From: Devosia insulae DS-56
GTDB taxonomy: Bacteria > Pseudomonadota > Alphaproteobacteria > Rhizobiales > Devosiaceae
Assembly (NCBI RefSeq): GCF_000970465.2
Contig: NZ_LAJE02000244.1
Coordinates: 1-43,072 of the forward strand
Direction: 5' to 3'
Length of the DNA: 43,072 nt
Shown here: positions 6,724-13,394 of the stretch, piece after piece
How the letters are laid out: every line of letters starts with the position of its first letter
How positions within the stretch are numbered: position 1 is the first letter of the stretch
Notes under the pieces: generated by a model
The model's database searches: none
The model's input: only the letters and a program-made list of their open reading frames with translations
What the model was told of the DNA's origin: nothing
Position numbers and translations under genes: made by a program

Positions 6724-8040
6724 TCAGAGCGACGGCTTGGGGAGTTCCTGCACCAGGCCCTGCGCCTTCTCGTCGGCGTAGGTGGTCGCGGCCTTCTTGA
6801 GCATGTCGGCGGCGCTCATCTTGTCGAGCCAGACGCTCTCGATGTCCTCGAACATCACCTGGCTGGTGGCCGGCGGGAAGAAGGTGCCGATCTTGAAGCC
6901 GAAGGTGCCCTTGTCGACGGCCGTGGTCATGGCGGCCATGGCCTCGAGGAAGGACTTGGTGAGCCCGGTGGCGGCGGGATCGGACGGGAACTGCTTGAGC
7001 GGAATGCCCCAGTAGCCCGGCCAGACCTTGGCCATTTCGGCCGCGAACTCGGCCGAGAAGATGCGGTCGAGCACCAGGGCGGCGCCGTCCTTCACCTTGG
7101 AGTTGGCGTTGATCGACAGGGTGAACGCCACGCCCATATCGTAGATCGGATAGGGCTGGCTGGCATCGAGCTGCGGCACCGGCGCAAAGGCGAAATCACC
7201 CGCCGTGGCATCCTTGAAGTAATTGGTGGCCCACTGGAAGCCGATCGAAGGGGCAAAGAAGAAGGGCGACTTCTTCTGGCTCACCAGCGAGATCGACTCG
7301 TCGAAGTTGAGCGAGAAATAGTCCTTGCCGCCGAGATAGCCCGCCTTGAACCAGCGCGCCGATTCCTCGATCGCCTTCTGCATCTCGGGCGAGTCCCAGC
7401 CTTTGCCGGTTGACAGGATGTCGTAGAACTTGGTCGGCCCGACGATGTTGTTGATGAAGATCGAGGCGTAGTTCTCGTTGACCGGCTGCCAGCCCTTGTT
7501 GCCGGTGACCGAGGCGTAGAGCCCTTCTGCCTGGGCGGCCTTCATGACCGTCTCGACTTCCTCGAGCGTCTTGGGAACGGCCCAGCCTTTTTCCTCGAGC
7601 AGCGCCTTGTTGTAGAACATGCCGTCCGAGATCAGCGAAGGCGGCATGCAGTAGAGGTGGCCGAGCTGCTGGCAGGTATCGAGCACGGGGTTGAGCAGCT
7701 TGTCGTTCCAGCCGAATTTTTCCGCATAGCCCTCGAGCGGCTCGAGCACGCCGGCCTTGGCAAGCGGCGCGATGTAGGACGGCCCCGAGGTGTAGACCAG
7801 GTCCGGTCCCTCGCCGGCCAGCACCGAGACGCGGACGTTGTTATCGACGTCGTTGTTGTAGTCCATCTGCAGTTCGTACTGATCCTGCGAGGCATTGAAG
7901 GGCTCGACCAGCACCTTCTGAAACGCTTCCTGCAGGTTGGGCGGCGCGCCCCAGAACCAAAGCGTGACCGGCTCCCTGGCCAGGGCATTGGACGATACAG
8001 CGATCAGAACAGACGCTGCGGCGACGGCGACTTTCCACAT
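6724..8040 (-). CDS. ABC transporter extracellular solute-binding protein, family 1
   Basis: 438 aa, normal length for family 1 (CUT1) sugar-binding proteins. A Sec signal peptide is clear: MWKVAVAAASVLIAVSSNALA, with cleavage after Ala21 before REPVTLWFWG. The mature N-terminus, VSVLAGEGPDLVYTSG and the Trp/Tyr-rich ligand-facing segments fit the family. It is the first gene of the minus-strand operon, directly behind the LacI-type promoter at 8117-8146. No permease or ATPase lies in the visible operon; these may be beyond the left edge or elsewhere. The ligand is unknown. Because the following genes encode nucleoside- and glycoside-cleaving enzymes, a nucleoside-like or N-glycosyl compound is inferred. 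The gene is separated from the enzymes by a hairpin array. Confidence 0.92.
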   Translation of the reverse strand: MWKVAVAAASVLIAVSSNALAREPVTLWFWGAPPNLQEAFQKVLVEPFNASQDQYELQMDYNNDVDNNVRVSVLAGEGPDLVYTSGPSYIAPLAKAGVLEPLEGYAEKFGWNDKLLNPVLDTCQQLGHLYCMPPSLISDGMFYNKALLEEKGWAVPKTLEEVETVMKAAQAEGLYASVTGNKGWQPVNENYASIFINNIVGPTKFYDILSTGKGWDSPEMQKAIEESARWFKAGYLGGKDYFSLNFDESISLVSQKKSPFFFAPSIGFQWATNYFKDATAGDFAFAPVPQLDASQPYPIYDMGVAFTLSINANSKVKDGAALVLDRIFSAEFAAEMAKVWPGYWGIPLKQFPSDPAATGLTKSFLEAMAAMTTAVDKGTFGFKIGTFFPPATSQVMFEDIESVWLDKMSAADMLKKAATTYADEKAQGLVQELPKPSL

Positions 8041-8116
8041 GACGTATTCCCCTGTTGATGCCGGCGGGCCGACACTCCCACGACCTCGCTACGATCCCCG
8101 CTTGAGGTCCTGCACA

Positions 8117-8146
8117 ACTCTAGTTAAACGTTTCATGTATCGTCAA
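8117..8146 (-). promoter_or_regulatory. Sigma-70-like promoter with LacI-type operator
   Basis: On the minus strand TTGACG (8146-8141) and TAGAGT (8122-8117) are 18 bp apart, a plausible -35/-10 pair for the binding-protein operon starting at 8040. The palindrome AAACGTTT (8126-8133, extended TTAAACGTTTCA) lies between them. A CG-centred AAACGTTT core is typical of LacI-family operators; binding there would block polymerase. The divergent gene at 8193 could share this control. The matching repressor is not obvious in the window. Confidence 0.6.
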
Positions 8147-8192
8147 GCGAGAATCGATCCGCGGCCTCGGCCGCTGGAAACGGAGGGGTCTA

Positions 8193-9062
8193 GTGGGAAA
8201 GCTCGTCGTCCAGCAGTCGTGGATCAACGATTCCGAGTTCATCGGCTATTTCGTTGCCGCCGCCGAAGGGTTCTACCAGGCTGTGGGGCTGGAGGTGCTG
8301 CACCGCCCCGGACATGCCGGCCTGACACCCGAGCACACGTTGCTTGAGGGCACTGCCGATATCGCGCTCTGCGCGCCGGAATCGGTGGCCGCGACGATCC
8401 GCGACACCGGCGCCAGGCTCGCTGTCATCGGGGCGCAGTTCCAGAAGAGCCCGCTCGGCATCGTCAGCCGGGCCGACGATCCCATCCGCAATCTCGGCGA
8501 ACTCAGGGGCCGCACGCTTTCAGTGCCGGACATGAACCGGGCGATGGTGCTGGAGCTGCTGGCCTATGCCGGGCTCGCAATTGAGGCGGTTGAGATCGTC
8601 CCTTACGCGCACGACCCGCGGCCGCTGATCGAGCGGCGGATCGCCGGGCTGGTCGATTTCATCGTCGATCCGCAATACCGGCTCAGCCTCGCCGGGGTCG
8701 ACCCCTATGCGATGCTGCTGTTCGACCATGGCGCACCGCTGCCGAACAATCTCGCCGTGGTGACGGAGGCGACCCTGCTGGCGCGCCGCCGGGAGCTGGT
8801 CGACTGGCTGCTCGCCTCGCGGCAAGGCTGGCAGGAAAATTACCATGACCCTGCCTTCTACCCGGCGCGGCTGCGCGGCGACCCGCTGGTCGAGAGCCGG
8901 ACGCTGGCGCACGAGATCTATGCCAATGGCGCGTTTCAACCGCTGGTCGAGACGCCGGATGGCATCATGTCGATGAGCGACGGGCTGATCGACGGTGTCG
9001 TGGCGTATCTGGAACGGGTCCACCTGCCGGTAGAGCGCGGCCTGTTCACGCCGCTGATCTGA
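8193..9062 (+). CDS. NMT1/THI5-like ABC substrate-binding domain protein without signal peptide
   Basis: 289 aa from a GTG start with a strong GGAGGGG ribosome-binding site 4 nt upstream. The reading frame is closed by a TAG at 8121-8123 and offers no earlier ATG. The fold is that of NMT1/THI5 (SsuA/ThiY-like) proteins: EFIGYFVAAAEGFYQAVGLEV at the start, GTADIALCAPESVAATIRD, ADDPIRNLGELRGRTLSVPD and a C-terminal ANGAFQPLV...DGLIDGVVAYL. Family members normally carry a signal peptide and bind pyrimidine precursors, taurine or nitrate analogues. This one begins directly in the mature domain, so it may be cytoplasmic. It is divergent from the nucleoside-type operon and shares its 150-bp control region, suggesting a linked function. 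The ligand is unknown. Confidence 0.8.
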   Translation: MGKLVVQQSWINDSEFIGYFVAAAEGFYQAVGLEVLHRPGHAGLTPEHTLLEGTADIALCAPESVAATIRDTGARLAVIGAQFQKSPLGIVSRADDPIRNLGELRGRTLSVPDMNRAMVLELLAYAGLAIEAVEIVPYAHDPRPLIERRIAGLVDFIVDPQYRLSLAGVDPYAMLLFDHGAPLPNNLAVVTEATLLARRRELVDWLLASRQGWQENYHDPAFYPARLRGDPLVESRTLAHEIYANGAFQPLVETPDGIMSMSDGLIDGVVAYLERVHLPVERGLFTPLI

Positions 9063-9106
9063 CCGATCCCTTCCCGCGAAAGGCCGGATTGGTTCCGTGA
9101 AACGAT

Positions 9107-9496
9107 CTAGAACAGAATGGTTCGCGGATCGTAGGCCGCAAGGGCTTCATCGTGTGTGACGAGCTGCAAGCCCTCGACCTGGGCTTGGGCGAGCAACAGG
9201 CGGTCGAAGGGATCAGCGTGGAAGGCCGCGATCGTTTCGACGGCTTTGGCGTGTCTGGAGGTTACCGCTATCTCGCGAAGGCCGCTTCGCGCCGCCAGCT
9301 CCACGATGGCGTCCGACGCGGTAGTCGGCGCACTGCGCCGTCCCGACGCGCGCTTGGACGCGATCTCGAAGATGCTGATCGCCGAGAAGTGGACATCGTT
9401 ATGCGCGTCTTCGATCGTGCGCCGCAGTGGGGCCGGAAGCAGCCTCGTCGCAGTCATTGCCCACACCAGCGTATGCGTGTCGAGCAGCAGCCTCAC
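9107..9496 (-). CDS. PIN-domain toxin (VapC-like RNase) of a type II toxin-antitoxin pair
   Basis: 129 aa. PIN-domain ribonucleases cut RNA using clustered acidic residues: Asp6 in LLLDTHTLVWA, Glu44 in ISIFEIASK, Asp95/Asp98 in HADPFDRLLLAQA and Asp116 in LVTHDEAL are all present, so the toxin looks intact. It belongs to the PIN group usually paired with Phd/YefM antitoxins. The start overlaps the antitoxin stop by 4 bp, the usual antitoxin-first coupled arrangement. The substrate RNA is unknown. Confidence 0.93.
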   Translation of the reverse strand: MRLLLDTHTLVWAMTATRLLPAPLRRTIEDAHNDVHFSAISIFEIASKRASGRRSAPTTASDAIVELAARSGLREIAVTSRHAKAVETIAAFHADPFDRLLLAQAQVEGLQLVTHDEALAAYDPRTILF

Positions 9497-9813
9497 GCGG
9501 ACTTATTCCGCTTCCTGCCGTACTTCTCTTCAAGCTCACGCGAATGCCGCTCGAACCGTTCCCAGCGTGCGTCAAGAACATCCTTCCAGATCACCTCGTC
9601 AAGGGCTTGCCACTCCCTGAACCACTCCTCGTCAAGCGTCCCGAACTCACCCTCCGCGATGCCCAACCGCCGCTCGGGCTGCTCGATCGGCACGATCCGA
9701 GCAACCGGCTTGCCGTTGCGCGCCAGGATGATCTCCGTTTCCCTGCCACTCTCCACGGCATCAACCAACTTGGAGAGATTGGTCTTGGCTTCGAGCATGT
9801 TGACTTTGGGCAT
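9493..9813 (-). CDS. Phd/YefM-family antitoxin
   Basis: 106 aa. The N-terminal half is a standard Phd/YefM DNA-binding fold (VNMLEAKTNLSKLVDAVESGRETEIILARNGKPVARIVP). It should bind the operator at 9820-9844 and repress its own operon, while the C-terminal part neutralises the PIN toxin. The C-terminal tail (about residues 55-106) is longer than the roughly 80-residue antitoxins usual for this pair. It is rich in charged and aromatic residues (EEWFREWQALDEVIWKD, then a basic end), indicating a diverged toxin-binding tail. First gene of the two-gene operon. Confidence 0.88.
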   Translation of the reverse strand: MPKVNMLEAKTNLSKLVDAVESGRETEIILARNGKPVARIVPIEQPERRLGIAEGEFGTLDEEWFREWQALDEVIWKDVLDARWERFERHSRELEEKYGRKRNKSA

Positions 9814-9819
9814 GGACGT

Positions 9820-9844
9820 TACCTTAGCTAACCTGGCTAATGTA
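9820..9844. promoter_or_regulatory. Candidate autoregulatory operator of the toxin-antitoxin operon
   Basis: Imperfect palindrome TAC-c-TTAGC-N7-GCTAA-t-GTA immediately upstream of the antitoxin start (9811-9813). Phd/YefM antitoxins bind short palindromes of this sort at their own promoters, so the site is a natural repressor target. The assignment rests on position and symmetry only. Confidence 0.5.
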
Positions 9845-9858
9845 CGTCGCGACGGTCC

Positions 9859-10614
9859 CTAGAACAAGTCCAGCTGCCCACTACCGCCGGCGGCGACTTT
9901 CTTCTTCGGCTTTGCGGCCGCCGCCGCTTCGGCTTCCGCCTCTTCGGGGCTGATCGGGCGGATCAGCTCGGGGCCGTCGATATCGGCGCGACCGACCGCC
10001 TTGCTTACCGGATGGTATTTCAGCGCGCCCGGCGGCAGCGGCAAAGCCAGCTGGCGGGCGGCGGCAATATCGAAATCGCGGGTATTGAGCCACATGTCGA
10101 TGGCGTCGCCGGTCAGCATGGCCGGCATCCGGTCGTAGACCGAGCTGATCTCGAGGTTGGGCTCGACGGTGACGATGCAGGCGGTATCGATCTCCTCGCC
10201 GTTCGGGCCCGCCCAGTTCGAATAGAGCCCGGCAAAGATCATGGGGGAATCGTCCTCCATGGTGATGTAGTAGGGCTGGCGCTTGCCATCTGGCCCCTTC
10301 ATCCACTCGTAATAGCCCGAGGCCGGCACGATACAGCGTGAATGGCGCACCGCGTCGCGGAAGGACGGCTTTTCCGCCATGGTTTCGGCCCGGGCGTTGA
10401 TCAGCAGCGAGAACTCGCGCGGATCCTTCACCCAGTTGGGGACGAACCCCCAGCGCACCAGCTGGATGGTGCGGCGCCCCGACTGCTCCCACACCACCGC
10501 GATCGGCTGGGTCGGGGTGATGTTGTAGCGCGGCGGAAAGTCGATCTGGTTGAGCAGGTTGAACAGCTCGACCATCATCTCCGGCGGCAAAGTGGTGGCG
10601 TAGCGTCCGCACAT
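9859..10614 (-). CDS. yedK: SRAP-domain protein (YedK/HMCES family, abasic-site DNA crosslinking)
   Basis: 251 aa. SRAP proteins use Cys2, exposed after removal of the initiator Met, to form a thiazolidine crosslink with abasic sites in single-stranded DNA. MCGRYATT at the start, Asn73/Arg75 in LLINARAET and Glu103 in VPASGYYEW match the YedK active site. The segment that usually reads I-H-D/N-RMP is SSVYDRMPAML, with Tyr160 in place of the His that assists ring opening and crosslink reversal in YedK. A lysine/alanine-rich C-terminal tail (AAAAKPKKK) ends in QLDLF, which resembles a QLxLF sliding-clamp-binding peptide and may recruit it to replication forks. Confidence 0.92.
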   Translation of the reverse strand: MCGRYATTLPPEMMVELFNLLNQIDFPPRYNITPTQPIAVVWEQSGRRTIQLVRWGFVPNWVKDPREFSLLINARAETMAEKPSFRDAVRHSRCIVPASGYYEWMKGPDGKRQPYYITMEDDSPMIFAGLYSNWAGPNGEEIDTACIVTVEPNLEISSVYDRMPAMLTGDAIDMWLNTRDFDIAAARQLALPLPPGALKYHPVSKAVGRADIDGPELIRPISPEEAEAEAAAAAKPKKKVAAGGSGQLDLF

Positions 10615-10683
10615 AGTCGAGGCCTCTCTTCACCCCCTAGTTAGGCACTTGCCGCGAGGAGGACAAACCACAATCATCGGTTT

Positions 10684-11088
10684 ATGCCCGAGTCCCGCCA
10701 GCCTCCCAATGCTGCCAGCGTCGCCCTGATCGATCGCGACAAGGTGCTGCTGATCCAGCGCGCCAGGAAGCCGTATTTCGGCATGTGGAGCCTGCCGGGC
10801 GGGCGGCTAGAGCCGGGCGAGACGCCCGAGCAGACGGCCGAGCGCGAGATCATGGAGGAGGTCGGCCTCAGGGTCTGGCGGCTGCACCCAATCAAGCGGA
10901 TGTTGCTCGGCGAGGGACGCTTCATACTGCAGGTCTATGCCACCGAAGCGTTCGAGGGTGAGATCGTCGCCTCCGACGAAGTCAGCGCCTGGCGCTGGGT
11001 GCGGCTCGACGAGATCGGCAGCATGCACACGACGCCCGATCTCGGCGAGGTGGTCGCCGGCGCTTTCCGGGTCTTCGATCGCAGTTGA
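10684..11088 (+). CDS. Nudix hydrolase
   Basis: 134 aa. A complete Nudix box is visible from Gly40 to Leu62 (G-RLEPG-E-x7-R54-E55-x2-E58-E59-x-G), so it should be an active Mg2+-dependent nucleoside-diphosphate-X pyrophosphohydrolase. The sequence N-terminal to the box (VALIDRDKVLLIQRARKPYFGMWSLPGG) is like MutT/ADP-ribose pyrophosphatase-type housekeeping enzymes. The substrate cannot be told; ADP-ribose or an NADH-type dinucleotide is possible. It is followed by the TIGR02301 gene, its stop lying about 33 bp before the chosen start of that gene. Confidence 0.9.
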   Translation: MPESRQPPNAASVALIDRDKVLLIQRARKPYFGMWSLPGGRLEPGETPEQTAEREIMEEVGLRVWRLHPIKRMLLGEGRFILQVYATEAFEGEIVASDEVSAWRWVRLDEIGSMHTTPDLGEVVAGAFRVFDRS

Positions 11089-11120
11089 GGCAGGCGGGCG
11101 TTTCACATAAAGGTCAAGCC

Positions 11121-11492
11121 ATGCGCCTCCGCCCGCTTCGCATTGCTCTGATTGCCCTGCTGCTGGCGGCAGCGCCGGCGCGCGCTATCGATCCGCCCTA
11201 CCAGGCCGAGATGGAGCGGTTGTCCGAGATCCTCGGCAGCCTCTATTTCCTCAACCCGCTGTGCAAGCCCGCTGCGAGCTCTGACTGGCGCGGCGAGATG
11301 GCCGACCTGATCGCACTTGATGAACCCGACGACGACCGCAAGCAGCGGCTGACCGGCGCCTTCAATGCCGGTTACGAGGCCTACGCGCGGCTTTACCGGG
11401 TGTGCACAGTGTCAGCGGAACAGGCGATGTCGCGCCTCCTGGTCGAGGCGGAAAAGACCGCGCGCGATATCCACTCGCGCTATGCGGAGTAA
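11121..11492 (+). CDS. TIGR02301 family exported protein
   Basis: 123 aa from ATG 11121, which has AAAGGTCAAG upstream; the open frame extends 12 codons earlier, but that part does not look like the family. A signal peptide (MRLRPLRIALIALLLAAAPARA) precedes IDPPYQAEMERLSEILGSLYFLNPLC. The latter matches the TIGR02301 family, small periplasmic proteins of unknown function found mainly in alphaproteobacteria. Two Cys residues in the mature part could form a disulfide. Probably co-transcribed with the Nudix gene. Confidence 0.85.
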   Translation: MRLRPLRIALIALLLAAAPARAIDPPYQAEMERLSEILGSLYFLNPLCKPAASSDWRGEMADLIALDEPDDDRKQRLTGAFNAGYEAYARLYRVCTVSAEQAMSRLLVEAEKTARDIHSRYAE

Positions 11493-11514
11493 CACCGACT
11501 CCGGGGATTGGGTC

Positions 11515-11546
11515 GGTTAACAATAATTGCAGAGTGCATATTAACC
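11515..11546. promoter_or_regulatory. Inverted TTAACC half-sites upstream of the 93-residue protein gene
   Basis: GGTTAA (11515-11520) and TTAACC (11541-11546) face each other across 20 bp in the gap before the gene at 11600. TTAACC resembles one CtrA half-site, but the spacing is not the canonical 7, so CtrA binding is only a possibility. Confidence 0.25.
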
Positions 11547-11599
11547 TTTTGGAGACGGATGGGGCGCGCCGCCCGCCCGACCGTGCTACGGCCGAAGTT

Positions 11600-11881
11600 A
11601 TGAAACTCTCGAAGACCCTCAAGGGCGACAACGGCAGCATCGAGCGTCTCGCCGAGGCGGAGCGCGAAGAGCGCCAGGTGGCGCTGGAGTATATTGCGGA
11701 AGCCTGGAACACCGCCGAGGACGACGGCATCGCCACGCAGGCGCTGGCGCATGCCTCGCTGTTCGCGGCGATCACCTCGCTGGTCGAGCACCATGGAGAG
11801 ACCGCGATCGCCGAGCTGATCGCCACCCTGCCCGACCGCATCCAGGCCGGCGAATACAGCCTCAGCCGCTCGCTGCAGTAG
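11600..11881 (+). CDS. Conserved hypothetical protein, 93 aa
   Basis: 93 aa, MKLSKTLKGDNGSIERLAE..., from ATG 11600. The open frame runs upstream to 11402, but that part covers the end of the previous gene and its intergenic gap. The protein is soluble, mostly helical and acidic, with an N-terminal charged segment (AEAEREERQVALEYIAEAW) followed by ALAHASLFAAITSLVEHHGETAIAELIATLPDRI. I recognise no domain. Codon use matches its neighbours. No clear Shine-Dalgarno precedes the ATG; a TTG near 11550 is an alternative start. Confidence 0.65.
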   Translation: MKLSKTLKGDNGSIERLAEAEREERQVALEYIAEAWNTAEDDGIATQALAHASLFAAITSLVEHHGETAIAELIATLPDRIQAGEYSLSRSLQ

Positions 11882-11885
11882 CAAG

Positions 11886-12018
11886 CACCCCTCATCCGGC
11901 GCTACGCGCCACCTTCTCCCCGACGGGGAGAAGAATCCGGATAGCGCGGTGACCACCACTATTCCTCTCCCCGTCGGGGAGAGGGTGGATCGGCCGTCAG
12001 GCCGAGACGGGTGAGGGG
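11886..12018. repeat. Rhizobial-type composite palindromic intergenic repeat
   Basis: About 130 bp flanked by CCCCTCA (11888-11894) and TGAGGGG (12012-12018). It contains two perfect hairpins: CTTCTCCCC-gac-GGGGAGAAG (11913-11933) and CCTCTCCCC-gtc-GGGGAGAGG (11964-11984). This CACCCCTCATCCGGC...TTCTCCCC style of element is widespread between genes in rhizobia and relatives. It lies between convergent genes and may end transcription from both sides. Confidence 0.85.
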
Positions 12019-12026
12019 TTCGGTGG

Positions 12027-13349
12027 CTAAAGCGCTTCCAGAAACCGCATCGGCTGGCCGATGCTCGGCGTCAGCAGCTCGCCCTGCCACATCACCGTGT
12101 TGCCGCGCACGATCGTCCCTACCGGCCAGCCGGTGACGGTCACGCCATCATAGGGGGTCCAACCGGCGCGGCTTTTGACCCAATCGTTGGTGATGGTTTC
12201 GCGCCGCTTCAGATCCACCACCGTCAGGTCGGCATCGTAACCCACGGCGATGCGGCCCTTGTTGGCGATGCCGAACAGCCGGTTGGGGCCATGGCTCGAC
12301 ATATCGACGAAGCGCTCGAGGCTCATCCGCCCGGCATTGATATGGTCGAGCATGATCGGCACCAGGGTCTGCACCCCGGTCATCCCGGAATGCGACTGCG
12401 GGTAGGGGTGGTCCTTCTCTTCGCGGGTATGCGGCGCATGATCGGAGCCGAGCACATCGGCGACGCCGTTCTTCACCCCGGCCCAGATGCCGTCGCGATG
12501 CGCCTTGTCGCGCACCGGCGGGTTCATCTGCGCGTAGGTGCCGAGGCGCGTGTAGGCGGTTTCATCCAGCGTCAGGTGGTGCGGGGTCACTTCGACGCTC
12601 GCCACGTCCTTGTGTGCGGCCAGAAACACCATCTCCTCGGCAGTCGAGATGTGGAGGATGTGGACGCGCTTGCCGGTCTTCCGCGCCAGCGCCACCAGCC
12701 GGCGGGTCGAGAGCATCGCCGCCTCCGGGTCGCGCCACACCGGGTGCGAGGAGGGATCGCCAGGTACGCGCAGGGGTTTGCGCTCTTCGAGCCGATACTC
12801 GTCCTCGGAGTGGAAGGCAGCGCGGCGGGAGATGGCAGTTAAGATCGCCTCGACTCCGTCATCGTCGGGCACCAGCAGCGAACCGGTGGAAGAGCCCATG
12901 AACACTTTTACCCCGGCGCAACCGGGCAGCCGCTCGAGCTCGGGCAGCTGCGCCACGTTGTCGTGGGTGCCGCCGATATAGAAGGCGAAATCGCAATGCA
13001 TGCGGCGGGTGCCGAGGCGGATCTTTTCCTCAAACGTTTCGCGTGTCGTGGTCAGCGGGTTGGTGTTGGGCATCTCGAACACGCCGGTGACGCCGCCCAT
13101 TACGGCCGAGAGCGAACCGGACTCGAGATCTTCCTTGTGGGTCAGGCCCGGCTCGCGGAAATGCACCTGGGTATCGATGACACCGGGGAGGACGTGCAGG
13201 CCGGTGCAGTCGACCACTTCGCCGGCTGACGCCGCGCCCAGATCACCCAGGGCGACGATGCGCCCGTCGTTCACCGCGATGTCGGTCTGGTGCACCCCGT
13301 CATGGTTCACCACCGTGCCGTTCTTGAAGATCGTCTCGTACTGCGCCAT
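12027..13349 (-). CDS. Dihydroorotase-like amidohydrolase
   Basis: 440 aa from the ATG at 13347-13349; the frame stays open far upstream to 14423, but that region is covered by ygfZ on the other strand. The cyclic-amidohydrolase pattern is clear: GVIDTQVHFREPGLTHKEDLESG, Lys148 in GVKVFMGSS (expected carboxylysine), His180 in AFHSEDEY, His233 in HILHIST and Asp303 in GSDHAPHT. The first metal motif reads DTQVH (59-63) where dihydroorotases, hydantoinases and allantoinases have DxHxH, so Gln61 replaces one metal His. As I recall, this occurs in a set of alphaproteobacterial proteins annotated as dihydroorotase. The gene stands alone, without pyrB. It may be a second enzyme acting on a related cyclic ureide. 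Confidence 0.85.
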   Translation of the reverse strand: MAQYETIFKNGTVVNHDGVHQTDIAVNDGRIVALGDLGAASAGEVVDCTGLHVLPGVIDTQVHFREPGLTHKEDLESGSLSAVMGGVTGVFEMPNTNPLTTTRETFEEKIRLGTRRMHCDFAFYIGGTHDNVAQLPELERLPGCAGVKVFMGSSTGSLLVPDDDGVEAILTAISRRAAFHSEDEYRLEERKPLRVPGDPSSHPVWRDPEAAMLSTRRLVALARKTGKRVHILHISTAEEMVFLAAHKDVASVEVTPHHLTLDETAYTRLGTYAQMNPPVRDKAHRDGIWAGVKNGVADVLGSDHAPHTREEKDHPYPQSHSGMTGVQTLVPIMLDHINAGRMSLERFVDMSSHGPNRLFGIANKGRIAVGYDADLTVVDLKRRETITNDWVKSRAGWTPYDGVTVTGWPVGTIVRGNTVMWQGELLTPSIGQPMRFLEAL

Positions 13350-13394
13350 GTCTCTAGTCCGCCTGCCTTTCGGCGGGTGTAGCGGAACCATCCC

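Noticed and set aside
11402-11599. Upstream extension of the 93-residue protein frame
   Set aside because: Covers the end of the TIGR02301 gene and an intergenic gap; composition and content are not protein-like.
13031-13041. Second AAACGTTT LacI-like core
   Set aside because: Lies inside the amidohydrolase coding sequence with no promoter nearby; likely chance.
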